Assembly: GCA_937991965.1 (NCBI GenBank)
Contig: CALKLP010000179.1
Coordinates: 1 to 37,244 of the forward strand
DNA length: 37,244 nt
From: an uncultured Verrucomicrobiales bacterium
GTDB lineage: Bacteria; Verrucomicrobiota; Verrucomicrobiia; Verrucomicrobiales; Akkermansiaceae
Reading direction: 5' to 3'
Each line of letters begins with the position of its first letter. The first letter of the stretch is position 1. Positions 17,125 through 25,313 of the stretch are shown one piece after another. The notes beneath the pieces are model-generated. The model did not search any database. It had not been told where the DNA came from and was given only the letters and a program-made list of their open reading frames with translations. The translations under genes were made by a program, and so were the position numbers.

Positions 17125-18426
17125 TTAGTAGGCGCTAGCGTAGGCTTCAATCAGTGGATTGATGACGCTCTCTTTCATGTTTAGCTTTTCCACGTACTCT
17201 TCTCTGACGGTCCTACGAAGGGAGTCTGACATTGTTTTCGAGTACTCCGGTACTGAGTTCGCGGTCTGGTAGGCTTTCTGACCAACGGGTCCCACAGATT
17301 GGAGGAAGTCGTGTCGTATCTTCGCGGCCAGTTGTGCGATCTCCTTCTCCACGAGGTTGATGGAGACACTCTTTTGGGCCTTGTCGAGGACTCCTTCGAA
17401 AACCGAAACAATTCTCGACACCTTGCCCGTGCCGCACACGACGATTCCGTTTTCGAATCCGCTTGCCAGTCGTTTACACAAAGTTTCCCTCATGTTGGAT
17501 TTTATCGACGTGTCTGAAATGGTTGAGATTTTCCACAGAACCATATCGAGGATCTGTATCTGAGAAACTCCTGTCCCGGAATACTCATCGGGTGACAACG
17601 AGACGATGACATGGTGAGCGTCAGCGACTTCGTCTTTTGAGACAACGGAGTCTTTGCATAGCTGAATGGCTTCGTCTAGTACGACGTTATCCTGCCGAAA
17701 AGATTTCCCAGAACTCTTGAAGTCATCCGCCAAATTCTTGATGTTGGTTTTGGTCGCTGAGGTGACGCCGTGGTCATGGGTGTTCTGCGATCCTCCACCT
17801 AGTCTACCTAGTCTACGTGCAATAGTTCTTGTGGGTCTCGTATGTCTGGTATTCTTCGTCTGTCTTAGGTTTGCCTTGTTCGCTTCCCTCCTCCTTTTAG
17901 AGTTCCTTATCTCTAACTCTGTGGGTCTATGGTCTGGTGGTTGTTGTTGTTGTTTTAACTTGTCGAGCGATTTCTGAACTTGTGAAGCGATTTTTACAAG
18001 GGAAATTCCGTAGGTCGTGCTTATTCCATCTCCTTTTTGGTCTTGCTCCGACAACGGGCTGTCCGTCATAGAAGTAATCTTCGCCTGTGCATTTCCCCGG
18101 GCAATGGGGTCCGGGCACGTTGTCGCGACCTCGTAGCAGGCTATCGCCATTTCCTTGTTGGGTAGGAGGTACGGAAAGAAACCCCTGGCGTACACGTCCC
18201 CCATCTCAACAAGTGTGTTCCAGTCTTGAAACCTTTTGAAGTCCTCCAGCATCTGCTTCATCTCGTGGTATTTTTTAGGCACAGCTCTTTGTTTCGTGTA
18301 CACTTGCTTGGCAACCCCGATGACGGATGGTTGTCGATGTTTGAGGTAGTTCCTTTGAGATAAACCTATTGCTACGACAAAGATGGAAATCACGAGGGTG
18401 AGGAATATCTTGGAAAATTTGTTCAT
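17125..18426 (-). CDS. membrane-anchored conserved giant-virus-type protein with Sel1-like region
   Basis: A 433-residue protein. An N-terminal signal-anchor (residues about 5-22, KIFLTLVISIFVVAIGL) is followed by a segment resembling a single Sel1/TPR-like helix pair (WNTLVEMGDVYARGFFPYL and KEMAIACYEVATTC). A basic, glutamine- and arginine-rich linker with short repeats follows. The C-terminal 200 residues contain VADAHHVIVSLS and a G-I-V-V-C-G-T-G-K-V-S-R-I motif. I associate this architecture with conserved virion-type proteins in giant viruses of algae and protists, but from memory only. The ATG at 18426 was chosen because an upstream ATG at 18474 would place the TATA-like run inside the gene. 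Confidence 0.55.
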   Translation of the reverse strand: MNKFSKIFLTLVISIFVVAIGLSQRNYLKHRQPSVIGVAKQVYTKQRAVPKKYHEMKQMLEDFKRFQDWNTLVEMGDVYARGFFPYLLPNKEMAIACYEVATTCPDPIARGNAQAKITSMTDSPLSEQDQKGDGISTTYGISLVKIASQVQKSLDKLKQQQQPPDHRPTELEIRNSKRRREANKANLRQTKNTRHTRPTRTIARRLGRLGGGSQNTHDHGVTSATKTNIKNLADDFKSSGKSFRQDNVVLDEAIQLCKDSVVSKDEVADAHHVIVSLSPDEYSGTGVSQIQILDMVLWKISTISDTSIKSNMRETLCKRLASGFENGIVVCGTGKVSRIVSVFEGVLDKAQKSVSINLVEKEIAQLAAKIRHDFLQSVGPVGQKAYQTANSVPEYSKTMSDSLRRTVREEYVEKLNMKESVINPLIEAYASAY

Positions 18427-18566
18427 ATTTATCTTCGACTTCGTGTGATGAAAATATATATATACGGTGCACAAATTAAATTAGAATTGAAGCACGCAAA
18501 TATATTTTTTTGTTTTTTTATGTTATATTTTACCCCCCGTGTTTCAGTCTCTCAAGTTATCATAAA
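18427..18566. promoter_or_regulatory. divergent promoter region with ATATATATA and CAAATATATTT
   Basis: The 140-bp gap between the membrane-anchored protein and the TAF13-like gene is AT-rich and contains AAAATATATATATA (about 18450-18463) nearer the minus-strand gene and GCAAATATATTTTTTT (about 18497-18512) and a second T-rich block nearer the plus-strand gene. These are TATA-like elements by position. Confidence 0.4.
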
Positions 18567-18881
18567 ATGAGCAGCTCAACATGTCAGACGTGGTTTTCCC
18601 CGCAGTTGAAAGATTCTGTGGCGGCACTCATGCACGCCTACGGAGACGTTGAAGCTCCCCTCGAATCTTCAGTGGAATTTATGTGTGGGTTGTTGTTCAG
18701 GTACATGGACGATACCATAGTTGAAGCGATGAAGGTCGCCTATCACAAGGGGGGGAAATTTGACGCCGACTGCCTTGTGTTTACCTGCAAATACGATCTC
18801 CCAACCTTCAAGGTCGCCAAGACGAAGCTCCAGAGGAAACGGGCTGTGGAGGCTCTGGTCGGTTGTAACTTAGCTGGTTGA
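18567..18881 (+). CDS. TAF13-like histone-fold protein
   Basis: A 104-residue protein that follows the TAF13 (TAFII18) histone fold through its whole length. Residues 10-27 (FSPQLKDSVAALMHAYGD) match the family start of F-S-x-x-L, a helix and the YG-x-G-D loop; P31 and S34-S35-V36 match the P-x-x-x-S-V turn before helix 2; A54, G62-G63 and D67-x-x-x-VF at 71-72 match helix 2, the loop and helix 3; D77, F81 and K85 match the D-x-x-x-F-x-x-x-K end. The length is close to cellular TAF13 without its acidic tail. TAF13 pairs with TAF11 and contacts TBP in TFIID; SPT3 of SAGA contains the same pair fused. The last 12 bp overlap the converging hydroxylase gene. Confidence 0.7.
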   Translation: MSSSTCQTWFSPQLKDSVAALMHAYGDVEAPLESSVEFMCGLLFRYMDDTIVEAMKVAYHKGGKFDADCLVFTCKYDLPTFKVAKTKLQRKRAVEALVGCNLAG

Positions 18882-19631
18882 AGCGGGGAAGGACACGTTC
18901 AGCTTAGTGCCTTCCACGCGGAAGCATCCCTTGGGCTTGTCGCAGGCGCCAAGATCGGAGTCTTTGCAGAATTCGGTATTGTCGAAGCACGGAGGGTTGT
19001 TGTAGGTCCCGGCAACGTAGTCGAAGCCGGGCAAGATGATGTTGTAGTTTCCCTTCGATTTACCCTTCACGGCATGGTGTTGTGCGTGGTTGTACATCAT
19101 CCACTCAAACCATACCTTGGGTACCCAGCGAACTATAGTGTTTTGGTATTTGTTGCTAACTCCTACGGTACTGGGAATGATTATGTCGTCGGCTCCGTGT
19201 AGAAGGGCGTGAAAGTTGTTCCATAGGAAGCTGTAGGTCAGGGTGGAGAAAAGGCCAATGGCCGCTGTGGTTCTTCGTCCTACTCCGAGGTTAAGGGCAC
19301 GGAATTGCAGCGTGAGGATCACGTAGAGGACGACCGTGAAGAGGACGGTGGCCTGGTATTTGAAAAACAGGCCCTGGCGTTGGTCTTCCTTTTGTTCGAT
19401 ATCTAGACTCATGTCACTGTTTACTTCGTGGTGGTGGGCCCAGTGCTGCGACGATTCATGTTCTATGAGTCTTCCAACAATGGGAAAGTTGATCCTGTCA
19501 TATCCGTGCATGACGTACTTGTGCACGAGCCATTCCAAGGTGGTGAGATTGGCATACACAACCAGAGTGGTAAGAAGTACGACAGAGGAGCTTTTCAACG
19601 TGCTTTTCGATATTTTCGGTATTGTTGGCAT
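18870..19631 (-). CDS. fatty acid hydroxylase/sterol desaturase superfamily protein
   Basis: A 253-residue membrane protein with the full set of di-iron histidine motifs: H37-x4-H42 (HKYVMH), H63-x2-HH (HWAHH), H141-x3-H145 (HALLH) and H182-x2-HH (HAQHH). Hydrophobic spans lie near 17-35, 95-110 and 122-137. Enzymes of this family hydroxylate or desaturate lipids in the ER membrane using O2. Which lipid is modified cannot be told. The C-terminal 40 residues add four cysteines (in CFDNTEFC and ACDKPKGC), which are unusual for the family. Giant viruses of algae are known to carry lipid-modifying enzymes. Confidence 0.85.
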   Translation of the reverse strand: MPTIPKISKSTLKSSSVVLLTTLVVYANLTTLEWLVHKYVMHGYDRINFPIVGRLIEHESSQHWAHHHEVNSDMSLDIEQKEDQRQGLFFKYQATVLFTVVLYVILTLQFRALNLGVGRRTTAAIGLFSTLTYSFLWNNFHALLHGADDIIIPSTVGVSNKYQNTIVRWVPKVWFEWMMYNHAQHHAVKGKSKGNYNIILPGFDYVAGTYNNPPCFDNTEFCKDSDLGACDKPKGCFRVEGTKLNVSFPASTS

Positions 19632-19749
19632 TCTTTTTTATAAACTTTGACGCATATTATTTTTTATTGTTGCACCCATATTTCTTACTCTTTTCGTGTT
19701 ATCCGGTCTTTTTATTGAATCAAGTGAGTAACAGAAATGAGTAAAAGAC

Positions 19750-20898
19750 ATGAGTAGACATAGATCCGCTTACCTGAAGACATTCTTTTTGGTCGTGACA
19801 ATTGCAGGAGTTATTTACGTTCTTGACGAGAAATTCGATCAAGTGCCCGCGGTAGAGAACAATCCTAACTCAAACCTTGGGAAGCCCAAGAAGAAAAGGA
19901 AGACATACCAGGAGTTCGTTGCACTTGCCAAAGTCGATCACAAGTCCGTAATCGGTGTACCGTGGGTTCAACTCCCGGACCTCGACGGTTACCTCCCGTC
20001 GTACCTGAAGTACAAAGAGAAGCTGCTGACTCCCGTGGTAGACCAGGGCAAGTGTGCTTCTTGTTGGAGCATATCGGTGGTTCAGATGTTGGCGGACAGG
20101 GTTTCCGTGTATACAGGGGGTAAGGTGAGGAAGACGTTGAGCGTTCAGGAAATGATCAGTTGCTGGGACGGTCACCAGGGGAAAGCATGTTCCGAGGGAG
20201 GAATCCCGGAGCTGGCGTACCACTACATTATCAAGAACGGGATTGGCTTGGAAAAGGACTATCCCTACGAGCAGGCTTCTACGAATAAGATCAAGCCTTG
20301 TGACAAATCTAGGCTCGGCAGGGAGAGGCTTTTCGTGGAGCCCGACAGCGTTCGGTCGCTGTGCATCGACCCTTACAAATTCAAAGAGGGATCCTCGAGG
20401 TACAACGACATTATTGACTTGAACGTGAAGAATATGAAGAAGGAGTTGTTGGTGAATGGCCCGTTTGTGTGTACCATCATGGTCTACGACAACCTGTACA
20501 GGTACGACGGTTTGTCGGTGTACGAGGGAAACAAAGGGTCGAAGTTTGTCGGGGGACATTCTGTTGTCTGCGTCGGCTACTGCGACGAAGGAATTAATGG
20601 GGTCGAGCCTGGGTTCGACACTCCCGGGGGGTATTGGGTTATCCGAAATTCTTGGTCGGACTGGCCATCCAAGTCTCCTAGCTCGGAGGGGTATTTCTAC
20701 ATCAAGAAAGGGTCGAACGTGTGCGGGATTGAATCGAGAGCGTCTAGGGCATTCCCTATTTTGTCGGCGCGAGCAAAAACGTTGAAGGTGAAATCTTTGG
20801 ACGAGTCGAGGTATACGTCGTACACGGACTATGTGAACGACCCGGACCGCCAGCTCCTCATCACAAAGGTCGGGCGCATGCGTGGGTGGTTGAAGTAG
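19750..20898 (+). CDS. papain-like (C1A) cysteine protease with N-terminal membrane anchor
   Basis: A 382-residue protein. A membrane span at about residues 9-25 (LKTFFLVVTIAGVIYVL) is followed by a lysine-rich linker and the C1A catalytic domain. Active-site residues are all present: Q99 and C105 in QGKCASCW, H270 in GGHSVVCVGY, and N300 in IRNSW. The usual inhibitory pro-domain is not evident between the anchor and the catalytic domain. Iridoviruses and several other large DNA viruses encode anchored cathepsin-like proteases, which may act in virion maturation or host cell breakdown. The ATG at 19750 was chosen; a six-codon ORF starts at 19737. Confidence 0.92.
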   Translation: MSRHRSAYLKTFFLVVTIAGVIYVLDEKFDQVPAVENNPNSNLGKPKKKRKTYQEFVALAKVDHKSVIGVPWVQLPDLDGYLPSYLKYKEKLLTPVVDQGKCASCWSISVVQMLADRVSVYTGGKVRKTLSVQEMISCWDGHQGKACSEGGIPELAYHYIIKNGIGLEKDYPYEQASTNKIKPCDKSRLGRERLFVEPDSVRSLCIDPYKFKEGSSRYNDIIDLNVKNMKKELLVNGPFVCTIMVYDNLYRYDGLSVYEGNKGSKFVGGHSVVCVGYCDEGINGVEPGFDTPGGYWVIRNSWSDWPSKSPSSEGYFYIKKGSNVCGIESRASRAFPILSARAKTLKVKSLDESRYTSYTDYVNDPDRQLLITKVGRMRGWLK

Positions 20899-20951
20899 TA
20901 AATATGGAACGCAATTTTTTTTTATCATTTAAGTGAAGTTGAGTGTAAGAA

Positions 20952-22010
20952 ATGGGTACGTTGTCATTTCCAGGCTTGGAGACTGCCGTCATAGAATCGA
21001 CAACGGGACCGTTGATGATCAATCAGGCAACTTTTCCCAGTACGGATTCTACTCCTCGAGCGACGGCGTCGTTTGGAGGTTCGGAATCCTTTATCTTGCG
21101 CTCGAAGCGCCAAGAAGTGACGACAGCATCCGCGGTCGTCGGTATTGGTATCTCGATCGTGGGGGTAAATTTCGACGGCCCAGTGTCTCTAACTTTCGCC
21201 GACTCTAGTGTGGACATCAATGACTTGCACATCGTCGACGAGGGTGGGTTTTGCAGCCCAACTAAGAAAATCACCACAATAAACGATTCTGGAAACATGG
21301 AGATTTCCAACCCGTATTCCAGCATGAGGTTGCGTATATCAGGTGGTGTTAGTATCCCAGAAGCGATTTCCCCAGTCATTAACGAAGATGGGTCGCAAAC
21401 TACCGAAAATCCGGATGGGAGTACAACCGAGGTCGACGCCGAGGGGAATTCGACCACCACTTCGGTCGAAGGAGGTACAACCACGACTCAACAAGTCCTC
21501 GCGGACGGCACCACCGTGGACAGCGTCACCCTGTCGAACGGGGATAGTTCCACGTACACGGTGTTGCCGGACGGGACGACAATAGACGTATCGGAGTCTT
21601 CCAGTGGGAACATGACCTCGTACACAGAGTACCCCGACGGGTCGACGGTTGCTCTCGAGGAAAGCAACAGTGGGAATGTCAACTCGTTCACGACTCTTGC
21701 AGATGGTACAACGGTAGATGTCGTTCAATCCAACAACGGGAATTCGAGCCAGGTGACTGTCTCCCCAGAGGGGAACGTCGAAACACAATCCTCTATGTCA
21801 AACGGTTCGATTAATAATTCGACGGTGAACGTCGATGGAAGTTCGTATTCTTACGAACGCAAAACAAACGGAAAAGTTTTCATCACCACCGTCGACGTAA
21901 ACGGGACAGAAGTCAAAGAAGAATACGTCCCGTGGCAATCGTATTACACGGTCACCACAACTCCACCCGGTACTTCGGAAACCTTCAGTCCTAATCCATT
22001 TGCTACCTAG
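20952..22010 (+). CDS. repeat-containing fibre-like protein, paralogue 1
   Basis: A 352-residue protein. Residues 1-140 form a conserved head, also found in the next gene (same start M-G-T-L-S-F-P-G-L, same FDGPVSLTFAD and DINDLHIVDEGGFC stretches). Residues about 150-310 are a chain of roughly 20-residue repeats of the form D-G-[ST]-T-x-[DE]-x-x-x-x-x-G-N-x-x-x-x-T, which suggests a beta-solenoid or fibre shaft. The C-terminus ends in a PWQSYYT motif and a proline/threonine tail shared by both copies. A virion fibre or surface protein is the likely role; no enzyme motif is seen. Confidence 0.65.
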   Translation: MGTLSFPGLETAVIESTTGPLMINQATFPSTDSTPRATASFGGSESFILRSKRQEVTTASAVVGIGISIVGVNFDGPVSLTFADSSVDINDLHIVDEGGFCSPTKKITTINDSGNMEISNPYSSMRLRISGGVSIPEAISPVINEDGSQTTENPDGSTTEVDAEGNSTTTSVEGGTTTTQQVLADGTTVDSVTLSNGDSSTYTVLPDGTTIDVSESSSGNMTSYTEYPDGSTVALEESNSGNVNSFTTLADGTTVDVVQSNNGNSSQVTVSPEGNVETQSSMSNGSINNSTVNVDGSSYSYERKTNGKVFITTVDVNGTEVKEEYVPWQSYYTVTTTPPGTSETFSPNPFAT

Positions 22011-22159
22011 TATATCTTTTTGTAGGACACGAGGTATTCTTTCAAGTTGGTCTGAAGACTCGATATATCCCAGTGCGAAATTTCTGGGATATTAAAATGG
22101 CGTTGTAACGCCTTCAAGAGATCGTAGTTGAAAAAACGACAACCATGCTCCGCGTAACA
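22007..22159 (-). pseudogene. possible gene remnant (50 codons, no start codon)
   Basis: In the 227-bp gap between the two fibre paralogues the minus strand has an open frame of 50 codons ending at 22007. Its translation is protein-like (HGCRFFNYDLLKALQRHF, then NIPEISHWDISSLQTNLKEY). It begins right after an in-frame stop and has no ATG. Just upstream a different minus-strand frame reads KLLQFLDGHQEYN, so a frameshift may have broken a longer gene. The stop codon overlaps the end of the first fibre gene. It may also be a chance frame. Confidence 0.3.
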
Positions 22160-22237
22160 TTATATTCTTGGTGTCCATCGAGAAATTGTAATAACTTTCT
22201 AACGGGTATTCTTTTTATATATTGAAAACGTATAAAA

Positions 22238-23302
22238 ATGGGTACGTTGTCATTTCCGGGTTTGGCGACGGCCGAAATACAATCCTTCGCGGACTCCATA
22301 TCTATTTGCCAATCCTCGTTCCCCGCGGCACATTCCTCTGTTACACCTCGTGCAACGCCTTCCTTCGGGGGGTCACAAAAATTTATACCGAGGTCGAAGC
22401 GTCAGGAAGTGAGTACCGCAACCGCTGTAGTTGGTATCGGGGTCTCGATCGTGGGGGTAAACTTTGATGGACCGGTGTCTCTTACTTTCGCCGATACTGG
22501 GGTGGACATCAACGACTTGCACATTGTGGATGAAGGTGGGTTTTGTGGGCCGTCAAAGAAAATCACGACGATCAACGATTCAGGAACGATGGAGATTTCG
22601 AATCCTTACTCGAGCATGAGGTTACGGATATCGGGCGGCAAGAGTATTCCCGAGGCGGTAGCGCCGGTAATCGAAGAGGACGGGTCCCAGGTCACCGTGA
22701 ATCCTGACGGGAGCACGAGTATTGTTGATGCGGAGGGAAACTCGACGACGACTTTGGTGAAGGGTGGCACAACCACAACGGAGAAGGTTCTGGCGGACGG
22801 CACGAGCGTGAGTACAGTTGCCCAGTCTAACGGGAGCAGCACGACGTACACGGTTTTGCCCGATGGCACGACCATCGACGCGGCAGAGTCGAGAAATGGG
22901 AATCTAACATCGTACACTGTCTACCCGGACGGATCGACGGTGGACGCGAACGTTAAGAGTAATGGTAATTCAGAAGTCTTCACGACTCTCGCGGACGGTA
23001 CGACCATTGACAAGGCTGAATCTTCCAACGGCAACACGAGCAAGGTCACGGTATCTCCAGAAGGGAACGTCGACACCGAGATATCCCGTTCAAACGGCAC
23101 CGTTAAGAACTCCACGGTGAACGTCGACGGGAGTTCGTACTCTTTCGTGCGCCGTGCCAACGGAAAAATTATTATCGACATGGTCGACGCAAACGGTACG
23201 GAAGTCCGCGAGCTATACCTGCCGTGGCAATCTTACTATACGAAGAAGACAACTCCGCCCGGGACCACCCAAACGATAAACCCGAACCCTTACGCCGCCT
23301 AA
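22238..23302 (+). CDS. repeat-containing fibre-like protein, paralogue 2
   Basis: A 354-residue protein with the same architecture as the preceding fibre-like gene: a shared head of about 140 residues, then repeats of about 20 residues with D-G-[ST]-T, N-G-N and P-[DE]-G signatures, then PWQSYYT and a threonine/proline end. Head and tail are better conserved between the two copies than the repeat region. The gene arose by tandem duplication. The two start regions, including the first 20 coding bases, are identical. The stop codon is part of a CTAACCCTAACC element. Confidence 0.65.
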   Translation: MGTLSFPGLATAEIQSFADSISICQSSFPAAHSSVTPRATPSFGGSQKFIPRSKRQEVSTATAVVGIGVSIVGVNFDGPVSLTFADTGVDINDLHIVDEGGFCGPSKKITTINDSGTMEISNPYSSMRLRISGGKSIPEAVAPVIEEDGSQVTVNPDGSTSIVDAEGNSTTTLVKGGTTTTEKVLADGTSVSTVAQSNGSSTTYTVLPDGTTIDAAESRNGNLTSYTVYPDGSTVDANVKSNGNSEVFTTLADGTTIDKAESSNGNTSKVTVSPEGNVDTEISRSNGTVKNSTVNVDGSSYSFVRRANGKIIIDMVDANGTEVRELYLPWQSYYTKKTTPPGTTQTINPNPYAA

Positions 23303-23310
23303 CCCTAACC
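23299..23310. promoter_or_regulatory. telomere-like element at a gene junction
   Basis: CTAACCCTAACC overlaps the stop codon of the second fibre-like gene and lies about 40 bp before the next gene's likely start. It is one of the recurring GGGTTAG-type elements of this window. Confidence 0.4.
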
Positions 23311-23349
23311 ATCCCGACGATACTTCAATTGGTTCACCTTTGTGTAATC

Positions 23350-24288
23350 ATGTGTTGGTTTAAATGTAGGCACCTTAGTGTTTTGTACGAAAAAATGCAG
23401 GCAGATAATGCAGACCATGCAACTTGTGTCGCGCGTTGTCCACCAGGCAAATCTTGCACAGTGGCTGACGACAATGAAGGCTGTTTGGTAGGCGAGACGA
23501 TACCAGGAGAACCAACTTGCTGTGAGGTGGATGCAACCTTTGAATTTCTAATTACCATGTACGATATGTTGAACTACTCCAACCAAGACCACATCAATGT
23601 TCAAAACTTGGGGTATCCTAACAGAGAACGATTGTACACTTTCGCTCGGTCACTAATTTTAGACGTCCCTATGGTAAATGGAGCCATACATTGGAAAACA
23701 GCTCCTCCTTGGGTACCTAATGGTTACGAAGCTTTGGATCTCCCACCATCGGCACATATGTCGTCAAAAAACGTCGATGACCTACTGAAAGCGATGGCAA
23801 TAAGGATGCCGAGAGATGGGTTCTATGCTAGACTGAACCTCAGTGAAATTGCACGACAACCCCGGGTTATGCGTGAAAACATTAATTTACATTTCTTCAC
23901 CAACCGCCAACAATTTCAACTTGTACCGACTAACGCCGCAACTACAGCCGCAAGGCTAACACTTAATGTTCAAGGGGGTGCTGGATCCAGACACAGAGTA
24001 GTATCGGTCATAGTGAACGCCCTTTCCAACAACGATCCAATGAGTGAAGCCGATGTTACTATTCAGATGACGGGCGCTCTTGACCCGCTCATAAATCGAG
24101 GAGTTCTTAGAATGATTGCTTCCGCTATGCGTTTGACTGGATCTAGGAGATTCAGAGGAACAATACGACTTCATGGAGATTTAGCGTTAGGCTTAAGTAT
24201 CATCGAACCTGGAGCATTAGGTGTGAGACAGGTTTCCGGAAAAACCTTAACGGCGAACAATGACTCCCTCATTCTAACTGGTTTGTGA
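23350..24288 (+). CDS. hypothetical protein with cysteine-rich N-terminus and AT-shifted codon use
   Basis: A 312-residue protein from the ATG at 23350 (an alternative ATG lies at 23395). Residues about 28-70 contain eight cysteines, including CVARCPPGKSC and TCCEVD. The rest is mixed, with a C-terminal part rich in arginine, leucine and glycine (RGVLRMIASAMRLTGSRRF) that has no named motif. Its codons use TTA, ATA, AGA and A- or T-ending codons far more than neighbours, which favour GTC, GAC, ACG and TCG. This suggests a different origin. I do not recognise the family. Confidence 0.55.
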   Translation: MCWFKCRHLSVLYEKMQADNADHATCVARCPPGKSCTVADDNEGCLVGETIPGEPTCCEVDATFEFLITMYDMLNYSNQDHINVQNLGYPNRERLYTFARSLILDVPMVNGAIHWKTAPPWVPNGYEALDLPPSAHMSSKNVDDLLKAMAIRMPRDGFYARLNLSEIARQPRVMRENINLHFFTNRQQFQLVPTNAATTAARLTLNVQGGAGSRHRVVSVIVNALSNNDPMSEADVTIQMTGALDPLINRGVLRMIASAMRLTGSRRFRGTIRLHGDLALGLSIIEPGALGVRQVSGKTLTANNDSLILTGL

Positions 24289-24330
24289 TTGGTGCTTTGA
24301 GGTAAAAAATGTTGGAGAAAATTGATTAGG

Positions 24331-24717
24331 ATGTCTTTAAAGGACAAAACCACTTCCGCTGGGGCTTTCGTGAAGAAAATCCAAAGCTACGACACGGAGG
24401 ACCAGGCGGTTCAGAGGTATTGCAAGAAAGGTTCCACGTCGTCGGGGTTTTCCGAGCAGTGGGTGAGGTCCGTTTTTCGGAACCGCGTTATACTACCGGT
24501 GATTGACATGTCGGTGGACGTTCATGGAGAAGGGGTGAAGGTTCTAAACTACATGGGGATATCCAAAGAAGTCCAGAACGTCATGTGGGAACGGTGGGCG
24601 ACGACGCCGGAAGACGTCCGGGCGTCTTGGCTTGAAGACTGGAAGTTGCTCGACACTTCGGACAAGGAAGATGTTTTCAGCTATGTCAGTCTTATGGTGA
24701 AGTTTTTGACTTCGTAG
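24331..24717 (+). CDS. hypothetical protein
   Basis: A 128-residue, mostly helical and tryptophan-containing protein (VMWERWATTPEDVRASWLED) with no membrane span and no recognisable motif. The ATG at 24331 is preceded by an A/T-rich stretch. Codon use is again like most of the window, unlike the gene just before it. It is followed by a short gap holding a telomere-like element and an A-rich run before the next gene. Confidence 0.55.
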   Translation: MSLKDKTTSAGAFVKKIQSYDTEDQAVQRYCKKGSTSSGFSEQWVRSVFRNRVILPVIDMSVDVHGEGVKVLNYMGISKEVQNVMWERWATTPEDVRASWLEDWKLLDTSDKEDVFSYVSLMVKFLTS

Positions 24718-24743
24718 GCTTGTGGATTACGTATTTTTTTGTT

Positions 24744-24757
24744 GGTTAGGGTTAGGT
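24744..24757. promoter_or_regulatory. telomere-like element before the tail-like gene
   Basis: GGTTAGGGTTAGG, about 30 bp before the start codon at 24785, followed by a TTTATAACTAATAAAAAAAA stretch that would serve as an AT-rich promoter or 5' leader. Confidence 0.4.
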
Positions 24758-24784
24758 TTATAACTAATAAAAAAAATAGAACTC

Positions 24785-25240
24785 ATGTCGGGCAAGATTT
24801 CTTGTGGCAAGGTCATCACGGCTTCGATACTGCCTAGCCCTAACTCTGCGAACCTACAGATTGGCAACTTTAACTGGCCCACTGAAACTCCGTCAAGTGG
24901 GACCGTGTTGAAGACTGGCGGGGATGGATCCCTTACTTTCGAACCGTCTAACGTTCGAGCTGTAGTAGAACCGACCGCCACAACTTACGACATCCAGGTT
25001 GGAGATGACATCGTCGCGATCACCGGGACTCTAGAAACAACGCTCCGGCTTCCTGACCCGGCGTTAAAAACGGTCGGTGACCTCATTTACGTCGTGAAGG
25101 AGGTTTCGGGTACTTCGAGCGTGACTGTGGTACCTTTTGGCACGGAGCTTATATCGGGGAAGTCGTTCGCGACGTTAAAGGCGTCTTTTGGTTCGTTTAA
25201 GTTGTACACAAACGGGATAAATTATTTTGCTCTGTTCTAA
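24785..25240 (+). CDS. tail-fibre-like beta protein
   Basis: A 151-residue protein. The C-terminal half follows a pattern common in phage and giant-virus fibre proteins: a strand with TYDIQVGDDIVAITG, then TTLRLPDPALKTVGDLIYVV, then a strand with VTVVPFGTELISG and a closing FKLYTNGINYFALF. In those proteins this block forms a beta-sandwich near a fibre tip. The N-terminal third has G-x-G-S-L-T-F repeats of the same style. A virion surface role is inferred. It lies downstream of the two fibre-like paralogues and just before the reductase genes. Confidence 0.55.
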   Translation: MSGKISCGKVITASILPSPNSANLQIGNFNWPTETPSSGTVLKTGGDGSLTFEPSNVRAVVEPTATTYDIQVGDDIVAITGTLETTLRLPDPALKTVGDLIYVVKEVSGTSSVTVVPFGTELISGKSFATLKASFGSFKLYTNGINYFALF

Positions 25241-25313
25241 GTTCGGAGTCAACAGATGCTTTTTAATATATATAGTTCGTGTGTTAATAGTTCAAAACTT
25301 TAAAACCAAAAAA

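Noticed and set aside
19870..20928. A 352-residue minus-strand frame opposite the cysteine protease
   Set aside because: The plus-strand frame has the full catalytic set of a papain-like protease; the opposite frame has no motif.
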